Assembly (NCBI GenBank): GCA_022791815.1
Contig: JAAVZU010000051.1
Coordinates: 1-49,600 of the forward strand
Length of the DNA: 49,600 nt
Reading direction: 5' to 3'
Origin: Lachnospiraceae bacterium
Lineage (GTDB): Bacteria > Bacillota > Clostridia > Lachnospirales > Lachnospiraceae
This document shows, piece by piece, positions 24,399 through 31,647 of this stretch (its first letter is position 1; every line of letters starts with the position of its first letter). The notes below the pieces were generated by a model that worked only from the letters and a program-made list of their open reading frames with translations, ran no database searches and had not been told where the DNA came from. A program made the translations under genes and the position numbers.

Positions 24399-25376
24399 TT
24401 ACTCCTCCCTCACAACTGATGTCAATCTAACTGCATACACATCCGAAGAGGCTCCCGGAAGTGCAGTAAACTTATTAATATTACCCACATAAACATTTAA
24501 CTCATCTTCTGTTTTTGTGTCCAATCTAATAATATCACCCACTTGAATATTCACAAAATCATTTACCGAAATCATACTCTTGCCTAACACAGCTTTAATT
24601 GGAATCTTCGCTTTCGATATAGTATGTTCAACCAGTTCCTGATAAATCTCTTCATCTTTAACCTGCATACTTGCATACCAATATTTTGTATTCAACTTAT
24701 CAATAACATTTTCAACGGTTGTATATGGTATACACACATTCATCAATCCATCTACACTACCTATTTTGATGTTCATGGTAATAATCGCAATCATTTCACT
24801 TGGTGAAATAATCTGAGCAAACTGTGAATTTGTTTCAATACGATCCAACCTTGGTTCAATACTAATCACACTTTCCCATGGCTCAATCAGCAAATTGGTA
24901 CAAATGTTAATTACTCGCTCTATGATAATTAACTCAACTTCTGTAAAATCTCTAGATTTTTCAAGAGGTTTCCCTCCTCCTCCAAGCATTCTATCAACAA
25001 TAGCATAACCTAAATTATCAGCTAATTCAAGAATTATATTTCCTTCCAATGGTGCAACTCCTACTACACCTAAAATAACTGGATTGGATAATGCATTTGA
25101 AAACTCTGAATATGTAATTGCTTCCGAATTCATCACCTCTACCTGCACATTTTTCCGAAAATATGCTGGAAGATTTGTTGACAAAAGTCTTCCATAATGC
25201 TCAAAGATAATTTCAAAAGTTCTTAAATGTTCCTTTGAAAACTTAGTTGGTCTGGCGAAGTCGTATACTTTTACACTTTTTTCAGCGCCTTCTTTCATCT
25301 CATCGGCATCAAAATCCCCACTATTGAGAGCTGCAAGCAAATTATCAATCTCATTTTGCGATAAGACATCGCCCAT
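24399..25376 (-). CDS. fliM: Flagellar motor switch protein FliM
   Basis: FliM forms the middle of the C ring and receives CheY-P at its N-terminus. The 325-residue protein begins with the CheY-binding peptide VLSQNEIDNLLAAL, then the CheC-like middle domain (YDFARPTKFSKEHLRTFEII) with the LADNLGYAIVDRMLGG motif and a C-terminal SpoA domain near VQVGDIIRLDTKTEDELNVYV. RBS GAGGTGA precedes the ATG. A candidate internal promoter lies 72-100 bp upstream, so fliM and distal genes may have extra transcription. Confidence 0.96.
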   Translation of the reverse strand: MGDVLSQNEIDNLLAALNSGDFDADEMKEGAEKSVKVYDFARPTKFSKEHLRTFEIIFEHYGRLLSTNLPAYFRKNVQVEVMNSEAITYSEFSNALSNPVILGVVGVAPLEGNIILELADNLGYAIVDRMLGGGGKPLEKSRDFTEVELIIIERVINICTNLLIEPWESVISIEPRLDRIETNSQFAQIISPSEMIAIITMNIKIGSVDGLMNVCIPYTTVENVIDKLNTKYWYASMQVKDEEIYQELVEHTISKAKIPIKAVLGKSMISVNDFVNIQVGDIIRLDTKTEDELNVYVGNINKFTALPGASSDVYAVRLTSVVREE

Positions 25377-25447
25377 TCATCTCACCTCAACTTGTCTATA
25401 ACTATTAACAATAGTCTTATAAACTTTATGACTTTATACATAACTAT

Positions 25448-25475
25448 ATAATATCACACTTTTCACCTAAATCAA
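25448..25475 (-). promoter_or_regulatory. Candidate internal sigma-A promoter upstream of fliM
   Basis: On the minus strand TTGATT (25470-25475) is followed by a 16-nt spacer and TATTAT (25448-25453). The start would be near 25441, giving a leader of about 65 nt to the fliM ATG. It lies downstream of the structured element at 25562-25710, so it could restore transcription if that element ends or slows the upstream message. Confidence 0.45.
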
Positions 25476-25561
25476 AGTAAAAAAATGATATATTCCTCTT
25501 TTTTTCTTTTTTTTACTAATTTATGTTAAAACTTCACGAATTAGAAATCTTTTAATTCACT

Positions 25562-25710
25562 ATGAAAGCCCTAACAAATGGTTGCATTTTATGCAAGTTT
25601 ACTTACTAAAAATGTAACCATTCGGCTGGATAACTGTATGAGTATGTCCTCAATATTCCAAAATACGAATACAGTTGGTGATTGCGTAACATGTAGCAAT
25701 CAACTTTCAT
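25562..25710 (-). other. Compact four-way-junction-like structured element between fliL and fliM
   Basis: Four helices nest in 149 bp. The closing helix pairs 25562-25569 (ATGAAAGC) with 25703-25710 (ACTTTCAT). Inside are 25577-25590 with 25609-25622 (14 pairs, one mismatch or wobble), 25632-25639 with 25669-25676 (AACTGTAT/ATACAGTT), and 25679-25685 with 25696-25702 (TGATTGC/GCAATCA). Helices abut with almost no spare bases, which is unusual for chance. Wobble evidence does not decide the strand: the closing helix favours minus, the 14-bp helix favours plus. No coding frame of note crosses it and I recognise no known riboswitch. It makes up most of the 433-bp gap. Confidence 0.55.
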
Positions 25711-25755
25711 TCATGGTAAAGCTGTCGAAAGCAACATAATCATTTACTAAATGAC

Positions 25756-25791
25756 TTAGACCTTTGTAATCATCTTATCACAAAGGTCTAA
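25756..25791 (-). other. 12-bp perfect hairpin just below fliL
   Basis: TTAGACCTTTGT and ACAAAGGTCTAA pair perfectly around a 12-nt loop, 18 bp below the fliL stop. No U-run follows on the minus strand. A second small palindrome, TCATTTACTAAATGA, lies at 25740-25754. The stem may protect the fliL mRNA end or mark a cleavage site; as a terminator it would be weak. Confidence 0.6.
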
Positions 25792-25809
25792 TGATTAATC
25801 CTCGTTTAA

Positions 25810-26334
25810 TTATTGAAAACGTAAATTGTCAAACGACACATCAATAATAGATTCCGTCTCAAAATGTTCCTGAAGTTTTTTCACAATCTCTATCCTCATT
25901 TCATCCTTTTTAGTAGAAACAGTTTCATAATCCATACCACCTATAACATCAGAAACAATTGTAAGTACATCACTTTGTTTTCCTTCCAAATTTTTTACCA
26001 AATTTTTATAATCTTCTCCAGCTTTATTTACGGTCACATATACAGAATCTAACTGTGCCCAATGCTCTTTTCCACCTTCACTGTTTAACAAATTGATTGT
26101 GAGTGTTCCTGCAGAGCTAGTAAATTGATGATTTTCTCTATCTGTAATAGAAACAGCATTATTATCAGATTGTTCATCAGATTCTAACTCTAAATCCACC
26201 ACTTCAGTAACTTTCTTTATCAAATTATTGGTTCGATTCATAGCAGGAACAGCAGAAAACAAAACCACTGCTGTCAAAATCACATTAATAACTGTCAAAG
26301 CCATAATAATAATTGTCAAAATATTTTTTTTCAT
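25810..26334 (-). CDS. fliL: Flagellar basal body-associated protein FliL
   Basis: FliL is a single-pass membrane protein around the stator that supports torque. From the ATG at 26334 it has 174 residues, with one membrane segment at about 5-30 and an extracytoplasmic domain. The C-terminus ENLR-like end (ESIIDVSFDNLRFQ) is typical. GAGGAGG lies 6 nt upstream of this ATG, so the upstream in-frame start is rejected. It lies directly below motB, in keeping with a stator role. Sequence conservation in this family is low, so context carries weight. Confidence 0.88.
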   Translation of the reverse strand: MKKNILTIIIMALTVINVILTAVVLFSAVPAMNRTNNLIKKVTEVVDLELESDEQSDNNAVSITDRENHQFTSSAGTLTINLLNSEGGKEHWAQLDSVYVTVNKAGEDYKNLVKNLEGKQSDVLTIVSDVIGGMDYETVSTKKDEMRIEIVKKLQEHFETESIIDVSFDNLRFQ

Positions 26335-26393
26335 AACCAACCTCCTCATATATCGAACAATTCTATTTTCCCAAAATTACTACATAATATAAA

Positions 26394-27206
26394 CTATTCA
26401 CTATCTGTATATATTTTAATCTCAACACGCCGGTTTTTTGCTCTTCCTGATGCAGTATCATTTTTTGCAACTGGAGAATATTGACTCTTTCCAGAAGCCT
26501 CCATTGTTTTAGGATCTAATCCCTTTTGATTTACAAAATACTTCCATACACTAATCGCTCTTGCAGCGGATAATTCCATGTTATCGGCATATTTCCCACT
26601 ATTTATTGGCACATTATCTGTATGACCTTCTATTTTTATCTGTGAGTCATCATATAATTTCAAAATATCTCCAACTTTGCTTAAAACAGGTCTTGCATCT
26701 GCCAAAAAATCCGCTTGCCCAGATTCAAATAAAATTGCCCCACTCAACGATATTTTTACATACTGATAGTGGTCATCCATCCCCAAACTTACTTTATCAA
26801 CAATTTGTTTTTCTCCAATTATTTCCGAAAGTTCATCATATAATTGTTCTGTTTGTTCTTTTTGTTCTTGCTCTAGTTGTTTTTTATATTCTTCTAAGGG
26901 ATCTCCTTCATTGGTTTCCTCTTCTTCACTTGCTTTTCCCATATCATTATAATAGTCATCTAATTCATTTAGCTGGCTCACACCATTGGATATCAATGTA
27001 CCCTCTCCTATAGCTGAACCTCCTCCACTAAATATACTAAAGCTATTACTTAAAGAAACGACCAATTCCTCATATTTTGCTTCATCTATAGAAGACATGG
27101 AGAATAACAAAACAAAGAAGCAAAGGAGCAGATTCATCAAATCACTAAATGTTGCCATCCACGCAGGTGACCCTTTTGGTGCTTCCTCTTCTCTCTTCTT
27201 TGCCAT
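26394..27206 (-). CDS. motB: Flagellar stator protein MotB
   Basis: MotB anchors the stator to peptidoglycan and carries the ion-binding aspartate. The 270-residue protein has a short basic N-terminus, one membrane helix beginning at FSDLMNLLLCFFVLLFSMS with the conserved Asp22, a Glu-rich linker and a C-terminal OmpA-like peptidoglycan-binding domain (IKIEGHTDNVPI, LSAARAISVWKYF, GRAKNRRVEIKI). Its ATG overlaps the motA stop by one base (TAATG). The sequence does not tell whether it uses protons or sodium. Confidence 0.96.
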   Translation of the reverse strand: MAKKREEEAPKGSPAWMATFSDLMNLLLCFFVLLFSMSSIDEAKYEELVVSLSNSFSIFSGGGSAIGEGTLISNGVSQLNELDDYYNDMGKASEEEETNEGDPLEEYKKQLEQEQKEQTEQLYDELSEIIGEKQIVDKVSLGMDDHYQYVKISLSGAILFESGQADFLADARPVLSKVGDILKLYDDSQIKIEGHTDNVPINSGKYADNMELSAARAISVWKYFVNQKGLDPKTMEASGKSQYSPVAKNDTASGRAKNRRVEIKIYTDSE

Positions 27207-28003
27207 TATACTTCACCGCCTTCTTGTTCACCAACTGTATCTCTATCCTTAGGCGGCAGGAATGATTTCAACTTTTCCTCAATTACACGAGGGTTCTCTC
27301 CTGCCTGTATAGACAGCAAACCTTCTACCATAATATTACGTAAAGTAATTTCTTTTGTATTATTTGCCTTTAATTTTGCAGCAACTGGTGCACATATCCA
27401 GTTTGCTAACACAGAACCATAAAAAGTAGTAATCAACGCTGTTGCCATGTTAGGTCCAACAGTACTCATATCACTTAGATTCTTTAACATGTTAATCAAA
27501 CCAATCAAGGTACCAATCATACCCCAAGCAGGCCCCATCGCCCCTAGATTTTCCCAGAACCCAATAACTGTCTTATGCCGTTCTTCCACTGCCATTTGCT
27601 CTGTTTCCATAATGCTTCGGACTAATTCAGGATCTGTACCATCCACAATAAGAAGCAAACCTTTCTTTAAAAAATCATCATCAATTCCATTTGCTGCCTC
27701 TTCCAAAGCAAGAAGACCTTCTTTTCGTGATACATTAGACAAATCAATAATATTTTTAATCATCTCTGTCTCATTCATACTTTGTATCTTCATAATCAAG
27801 CCAATACTTTTTAGATTAGCTAAATATTGCGGTATACCATCTGTCATCATAAGAACACACATAAATGATCCACCAAATGTAACCATTACAGATGTAAAAT
27901 CATAGAAGTTACCTAATGAAGCGACTCCAGCAGGTCCTGATATAATACCAATAATCATAAGTACCATACATAGAATCATACCAACTAATGAAGCTATATC
28001 CAC
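27206..28003 (-). CDS. motA: Flagellar stator protein MotA
   Basis: MotA forms the pentameric ring around MotB and turns the rotor through FliG. The product has four membrane segments and the conserved MIGTLIGLINMLKNLSD and ATALITTFYGSVLANWICAPVA regions with the functional prolines. I place the start at the GTG at 28003 (MDIASLVGMILCMV), which has GGTGG five nt upstream and matches family N-termini; two GTG codons just upstream sit within the RBS itself. In B. subtilis motAB are outside fla/che, so their inclusion here is a difference. Confidence 0.95.
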   Translation of the reverse strand: MDIASLVGMILCMVLMIIGIISGPAGVASLGNFYDFTSVMVTFGGSFMCVLMMTDGIPQYLANLKSIGLIMKIQSMNETEMIKNIIDLSNVSRKEGLLALEEAANGIDDDFLKKGLLLIVDGTDPELVRSIMETEQMAVEERHKTVIGFWENLGAMGPAWGMIGTLIGLINMLKNLSDMSTVGPNMATALITTFYGSVLANWICAPVAAKLKANNTKEITLRNIMVEGLLSIQAGENPRVIEEKLKSFLPPKDRDTVGEQEGGEV

Positions 28004-28021
28004 AGTGTCCACCACCCCTCA

Positions 28022-28213
28022 TCACATAATTTTTGATAAAATCTCTTTTTTATACTGTATAACCTTATCAACAACTTCGTCTGCATTTTCTTTAACTATG
28101 TATTTATTGCCTGTTGTAATAGTAATTACAGTATCCGGTGTTTCTTCCACCGTTTTTATAAGTTCTGCATTTAGAACAAATTGTGTATCATTTAACTTAG
28201 TAAGTCTAATCAT
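28022..28213 (-). CDS. swrD: FlbD/SwrD family protein
   Basis: The 63-residue protein MIRLTKLNDTQFVLNAELIK... is a short all-beta FlbD-family member. B. subtilis SwrD (YlzI) of this family increases motor torque for swarming and also lies after flgE. Here it directly precedes motA-motB, which fits a stator-related role. The ATG at 28213 has GAGAGG upstream; an in-frame start fifteen codons earlier adds a non-conserved tail and is rejected. A long 545-bp gap separates it from flgE. Confidence 0.88.
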   Translation of the reverse strand: MIRLTKLNDTQFVLNAELIKTVEETPDTVITITTGNKYIVKENADEVVDKVIQYKKEILSKIM

Positions 28214-28249
28214 ACAATTCCTCTCATTCCTTATGCACCATTCTCTTTT

Positions 28250-28278
28250 ATGGTACAATTTTTCCTCTTATTCGTCAA
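28250..28278 (-). promoter_or_regulatory. Candidate internal promoter upstream of swrD-motA-motB
   Basis: On the minus strand TTGACG (28273-28278) is followed by a 17-nt spacer and TACCAT (28250-28255). The -35 is near consensus and the -10 moderate. A separate promoter for swrD-motAB would make sense given the 545-bp gap above it, but the call rests only on these hexamers. Confidence 0.4.
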
Positions 28279-28375
28279 TACCATTCATAGCAGAAATCTC
28301 ATTTTTTTTATAAAAAAATTTATAAAAATCATGAGTACTTCTTTTCCATAATCCCTTTTATTACAAATGTGTTAT

Positions 28376-28429
28376 CAATAAACATATACTTGGTTTGTGT
28401 CTATGCAAAAAACAAGTATATGTTTATTG
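28376..28429 (-). repeat. 17-bp perfect inverted repeat in the flgE-swrD gap
   Basis: CAATAAACATATACTTG (28376-28392) and CAAGTATATGTTTATTG (28413-28429) are exact reverse complements around a 20-nt loop. Neither strand has a clear U-run after the stem. The left arm overlaps a 14-mer, GTGTTATCAATAAA (28369-28382), that also occurs at 2142-2155 near structured element copy A. It may be a terminator-like stem, an mRNA-stabilising stem or one end of a small mobile repeat. Confidence 0.8.
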
Positions 28430-28451
28430 TAAAATCTGATGTGTAAAAATT

Positions 28452-28588
28452 ATAAATAGCATTTCAAAATCATAAACATTTTGCTTAAGCATATATAAAT
28501 TTATCTATAACAACAGTTCTAAACATTACAAAGTTTATATTTTATAATAAAATACACACTATATGTGTATTTCTACCTGAATAGTTAT
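28452..28588 (-). repeat. Structured intergenic element, copy B (putative RNA element)
   Basis: This 137-bp stretch between flgE and swrD is related to 2263-2398. Bases 28521-28588 match 2331-2398 without gaps (55 of 68), including identical CTACCTGAATAGTTA. Helix 2 here is a perfect AAATACACA/TGTGTATTT (28572-28564 with 28558-28550). In copy A the same helix has G-C where this has A-U plus two G-U pairs, a compensatory pattern that fits minus-strand RNA. The closing helix (28588-28577 with 28467-28452) is present but bulged. Helix 3 is weak. No gene is seen in the rest of the 545-bp gap. Confidence 0.6.
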
Positions 28589-28758
28589 CTTTTAAGCTAA
28601 GTAACAATTTACAAATTAATTTTCAAACAAATAACAAAAATCAAGGAATTCCATATTTAAGTTTTACTTTTACAGTTAATCTTCACTGCATAATCATATA
28701 CTCAATATGGAACCCCTTTCTTCTTTCTGACACTTCCTATAATAAGTATCTAATTATA

Positions 28759-30258
28759 CTAACGCTTCAAGTTAATTAACTCCTCCAACATTGTATCTGA
28801 AGTTGTTATAATTCTTGAATTTGACTGGAAACCTCTCTGTGTTGTAATCATCTGTGTGAATTCTGTAGATAAATCCACATTTGACATTTCCAAAACACCT
28901 GTAATCATTTCTCCACCGGTCTCTGTGATATCTTTACCAATTCCATCAAAATCACCAGAGTTCTGGGTTGTAGCAAACATACTATTACCAATAGCCTCTA
29001 AACCTGTAGCATTAGCAAATGTTGTTACTGCAATCTGTCCTAAAAGCTTTGTAGTACCATTATCATAAGTACCAAAAATCTTTCCTGATGAATCAATACT
29101 AAGACCCATCATTTCACCCATTTTACGTCCAGCACCTTCTCCACTTTTATCTGCTGCTCCTTTAAATCCTTCTAAACTACATTTTCCATTACTTACATAT
29201 TGGGTAATAGTAGAAAAATCAATCTCAACATTTCTGAACGCTTCAAGTCCAGCAACAGATTCCGCATCTTCTCCTTCACCAAAACTAAGGGTCAACGTTT
29301 TATTTGATGCTCCTTCTTCTCCGCCTTCTTCTCCACCAACAGACCGAAATGCACCTGTGCTAGGATCGAATACTAAACTAGGTCCTGTTACATCCTCACC
29401 AAAAGTAAGTTCTCCAGTTTCTTCATCTAATGCTGGAGTATATGTAATTCCCCCAAAGGTAAAACTCATTCCTTCTTTTACTGTTGTTGTTGTAGTTCCA
29501 TCCTCCTCTGTTACTGTCTGCAAGAAAATGGACTTCTTATCAGAACCAATGATATTTTGGGGAACAAGAGTATAATTTCCTGCTGTTGTAGTTCCATCTT
29601 CTCCTACCGCTGCTTTCAATCCTAGTTGTAAGTTATACTCATTTCCAAGATTATCATAAAAAGATACTTGTATAGAGACTCCCTCATCCCTTAGAAGAGA
29701 AGGATCACTTGAATCAACATTACCTGTTACATACGCCTTTCTAGTAGCCTCTGGAGATGAAGTCATGTTCTCAGGAGACATTACAGATAATTTTGATACA
29801 GAACTACGAATAATATCTGTACCATCTTCATTTACCTGCCATCCCATTACAGCTGCACCTGCTGCAGTACACAAAGTACCTGTTGCATCTACGCCAAATG
29901 AACCAGCTTTTGTAAAATAATTTACTCCTCCAAAATTAACAATAAAAAATGCATCTCCACTTATCATACAGTCTAAAGCTTCGTCTGTTCTTTGTGTTCC
30001 ACCAGTACCTTTTACATTTGTTGTAATAGATGCAACTTGAGAACCAATACCAATCTGCTTTGGATTTTTACCTGTAAGCCCTGTTGCCTCATTTGCACCA
30101 GATGCAGACTGTGTAGTCTGATAAAGCACATCTGAAAAATTTACAGAACTAGATTTAAAACCTACAGTATTTACGTTTGCAATATTATTACCAATTACAT
30201 CCATCTTTGTCTGATGTACTTTTAATCCTGCTACACCAGAAAATAACGATCTCATCAT
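28759..30258 (-). CDS. flgE: Flagellar hook protein FlgE
   Basis: FlgE polymerises into the hook, the universal joint. The 499-residue protein has the rod/hook N-terminal signature MMRSLFSGVAGLKVHQTKMD with NNIANVNTVGFKSS. A variable central region contains Glu/Gly-rich stretches, and the conserved C-terminus reads LSTEFTQMITTQRGFQSNSR and ITTSDTMLEELINLKR. Of the two ATGs, the first lies 9 nt from AGGAGG and is preferred. Its leader holds several hairpins. Confidence 0.97.
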   Translation of the reverse strand: MMRSLFSGVAGLKVHQTKMDVIGNNIANVNTVGFKSSSVNFSDVLYQTTQSASGANEATGLTGKNPKQIGIGSQVASITTNVKGTGGTQRTDEALDCMISGDAFFIVNFGGVNYFTKAGSFGVDATGTLCTAAGAAVMGWQVNEDGTDIIRSSVSKLSVMSPENMTSSPEATRKAYVTGNVDSSDPSLLRDEGVSIQVSFYDNLGNEYNLQLGLKAAVGEDGTTTAGNYTLVPQNIIGSDKKSIFLQTVTEEDGTTTTTVKEGMSFTFGGITYTPALDEETGELTFGEDVTGPSLVFDPSTGAFRSVGGEEGGEEGASNKTLTLSFGEGEDAESVAGLEAFRNVEIDFSTITQYVSNGKCSLEGFKGAADKSGEGAGRKMGEMMGLSIDSSGKIFGTYDNGTTKLLGQIAVTTFANATGLEAIGNSMFATTQNSGDFDGIGKDITETGGEMITGVLEMSNVDLSTEFTQMITTQRGFQSNSRIITTSDTMLEELINLKR

Positions 30259-30280
30259 AAGACATTTCCTCCTAATTACT

Positions 30281-30357
30281 GCACAATTGTGCTCCCCAAT
30301 TCTGTGTTCACCTTATCTGTCATTCAAAGGTGATTAGCCTCCAGATAGGTCCGGCTA
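30281..30357 (-). promoter_or_regulatory. Hairpin-rich leader upstream of flgE
   Basis: Within the 134-bp gap before flgE three stems occur in series on the minus strand: TAGCC with GGCTA (30357-30335), CACCTT with AAGGTG (30332-30309) and the palindrome GCACAATTGTGC (30292-30281), the last about 15 nt before the AGGAGG. Series of stems ahead of a gene needed in many copies could tune mRNA stability or translation. The stems are short, so the call is tentative. Confidence 0.35.
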
Positions 30358-30392
30358 AAAAACACATTTTTATTTCCTTGTTACCATACATT

Positions 30393-30800
30393 TTAACTAA
30401 TTACAGCTCCATCAATATTAGTAAATACGGCATCTTCTGTATCATTCACAGCTGTAACCACCACATTGTTTTTAACATTTACAATAAAAGCCAAATCATC
30501 TACCATAACTAAAGATTCTTGTATTCCCTTCTCTCTGGCCTTGTTCGTCCCATATTCCAAACGGTCCATCTGTTCTTTCGATAAGTCTATATTCCGATAT
30601 GCCAAACGGTCATTGGCATGCTTGGAAAAACGAATTCCATTGGTATTCTCTACATTTGTTTGACTTTTTGTAGATAATACCTCCTCAAAAGAAATACTTT
30701 TCTTCTCTGGTTCTTTTTTATTAGAATCCTTTGGTATCTGTTGTGCCAACTGTTGCCGCATACTTTCGATGGAAGAAAAATTACTATTTCTTATATTCAT
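30393..30800 (-). CDS. Flagellar operon protein, TIGR02530 type
   Basis: The 135-residue protein has a variable, charged N-terminal third and a conserved C-terminal part: IRFSKHANDRLAYRNIDLS, EQMDRLEYGTNKAREKGIQE, SLVMVDDLAFIVNVKNNVVV and a terminal TNIDGAVIS. This fits the flagellar operon family TIGR02530, found between flgD and flgE in many Firmicutes and spirochaetes and lacking a firm function. Its position here is exactly that. It has no membrane segment or signal. RBS GAGGTGGAAGG precedes the ATG. Confidence 0.88.
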   Translation of the reverse strand: MNIRNSNFSSIESMRQQLAQQIPKDSNKKEPEKKSISFEEVLSTKSQTNVENTNGIRFSKHANDRLAYRNIDLSKEQMDRLEYGTNKAREKGIQESLVMVDDLAFIVNVKNNVVVTAVNDTEDAVFTNIDGAVIS

Positions 30801-30855
30801 ACCCTTCCACCTCTTCTTTCATTTTCATTTAACATACTTTTTAGTATACAAACAA

Positions 30856-31626
30856 TTACTCCTCAGTGTTTTCTTCCAAAGTATCAGATGGCTGATTACC
30901 AACTACCTTTAAGCTAACAGTTTCTGATACGGTAGTCTTATATACATCATCAAAAGCAAATGTAATATCATAAGTTTTTCCTGATGTTAATCCATAAAAT
31001 GCTTCCTTCGAGATAGTCAATATTCCATTCGTTTCATCATAAGACAAATTACTACTATCAATCAAATTATCTCCTATTGCTACATACATTCCATTTGCTG
31101 CATAATCTTTGCTTCCCAAAGATACTTTAATTTTTGCATTTTCTCTATCATCATAGTTATAAACAATTTCTTGCTTCACCACTTTAGGACCATATTTCTC
31201 TTGTAAATATCCTCCACTAAGTACAGTATTTACCTTGCTGGCTTCATAAGTTTTACCATCTATAGCGACATAAGCTATTCCATCTGACACATTTACATAA
31301 TCTACAACACCTTCAACAGGTCCATTATCAGTGTTTACCTCAACTGTCTGACCAATTAATGAGAATGCCTGTGCATTTGTCATTGTAGTGTTTAAATTTT
31401 GCATTTGTTCCAAAGCAGAAAATTGTGCCATCTGCGAAACCCATTCTGTATCACTAGATGGATTTAAAGGATCTTGGTATTTCATCTGTGCTACCAATAA
31501 CTGCAAGAAAGCTTCTTTCCCTAATGTGCCTGTACCTTTTGTATCCTTTTTTGTTGTGGAAATTGCTGTATCTTTTACTTGCCAATCACCATTTTCATTC
31601 TTTTCAACTGGTGCTATCAAACCCAT
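30856..31626 (-). CDS. flgD: Flagellar hook capping protein FlgD
   Basis: FlgD caps the growing hook and guides FlgE assembly. The 256-residue protein has the N-terminal signature FLQLLVAQMKYQDPLNP with WVSQMAQFSALEQMQNL and a beta-rich C-terminal half. The end is acidic (SDTLEENTEE). RBS AAAGGAGG precedes the ATG. It lies between fliK (21 bp) and the TIGR02530-type gene, the normal order. Confidence 0.95.
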   Translation of the reverse strand: MGLIAPVEKNENGDWQVKDTAISTTKKDTKGTGTLGKEAFLQLLVAQMKYQDPLNPSSDTEWVSQMAQFSALEQMQNLNTTMTNAQAFSLIGQTVEVNTDNGPVEGVVDYVNVSDGIAYVAIDGKTYEASKVNTVLSGGYLQEKYGPKVVKQEIVYNYDDRENAKIKVSLGSKDYAANGMYVAIGDNLIDSSNLSYDETNGILTISKEAFYGLTSGKTYDITFAFDDVYKTTVSETVSLKVVGNQPSDTLEENTEE

Positions 31627-31647
31627 ACTATTCCTCCTTTTTTATAT

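Noticed and set aside
25562-25710. c-di-GMP riboswitch in the fliL-fliM gap
   Set aside because: AAAGCC and CGGCTGG fragments recall GEMM-type motifs, but the conserved GGGACGCAAAGCC core and GNRA receptor arrangement are missing. The helices form a different four-way layout.
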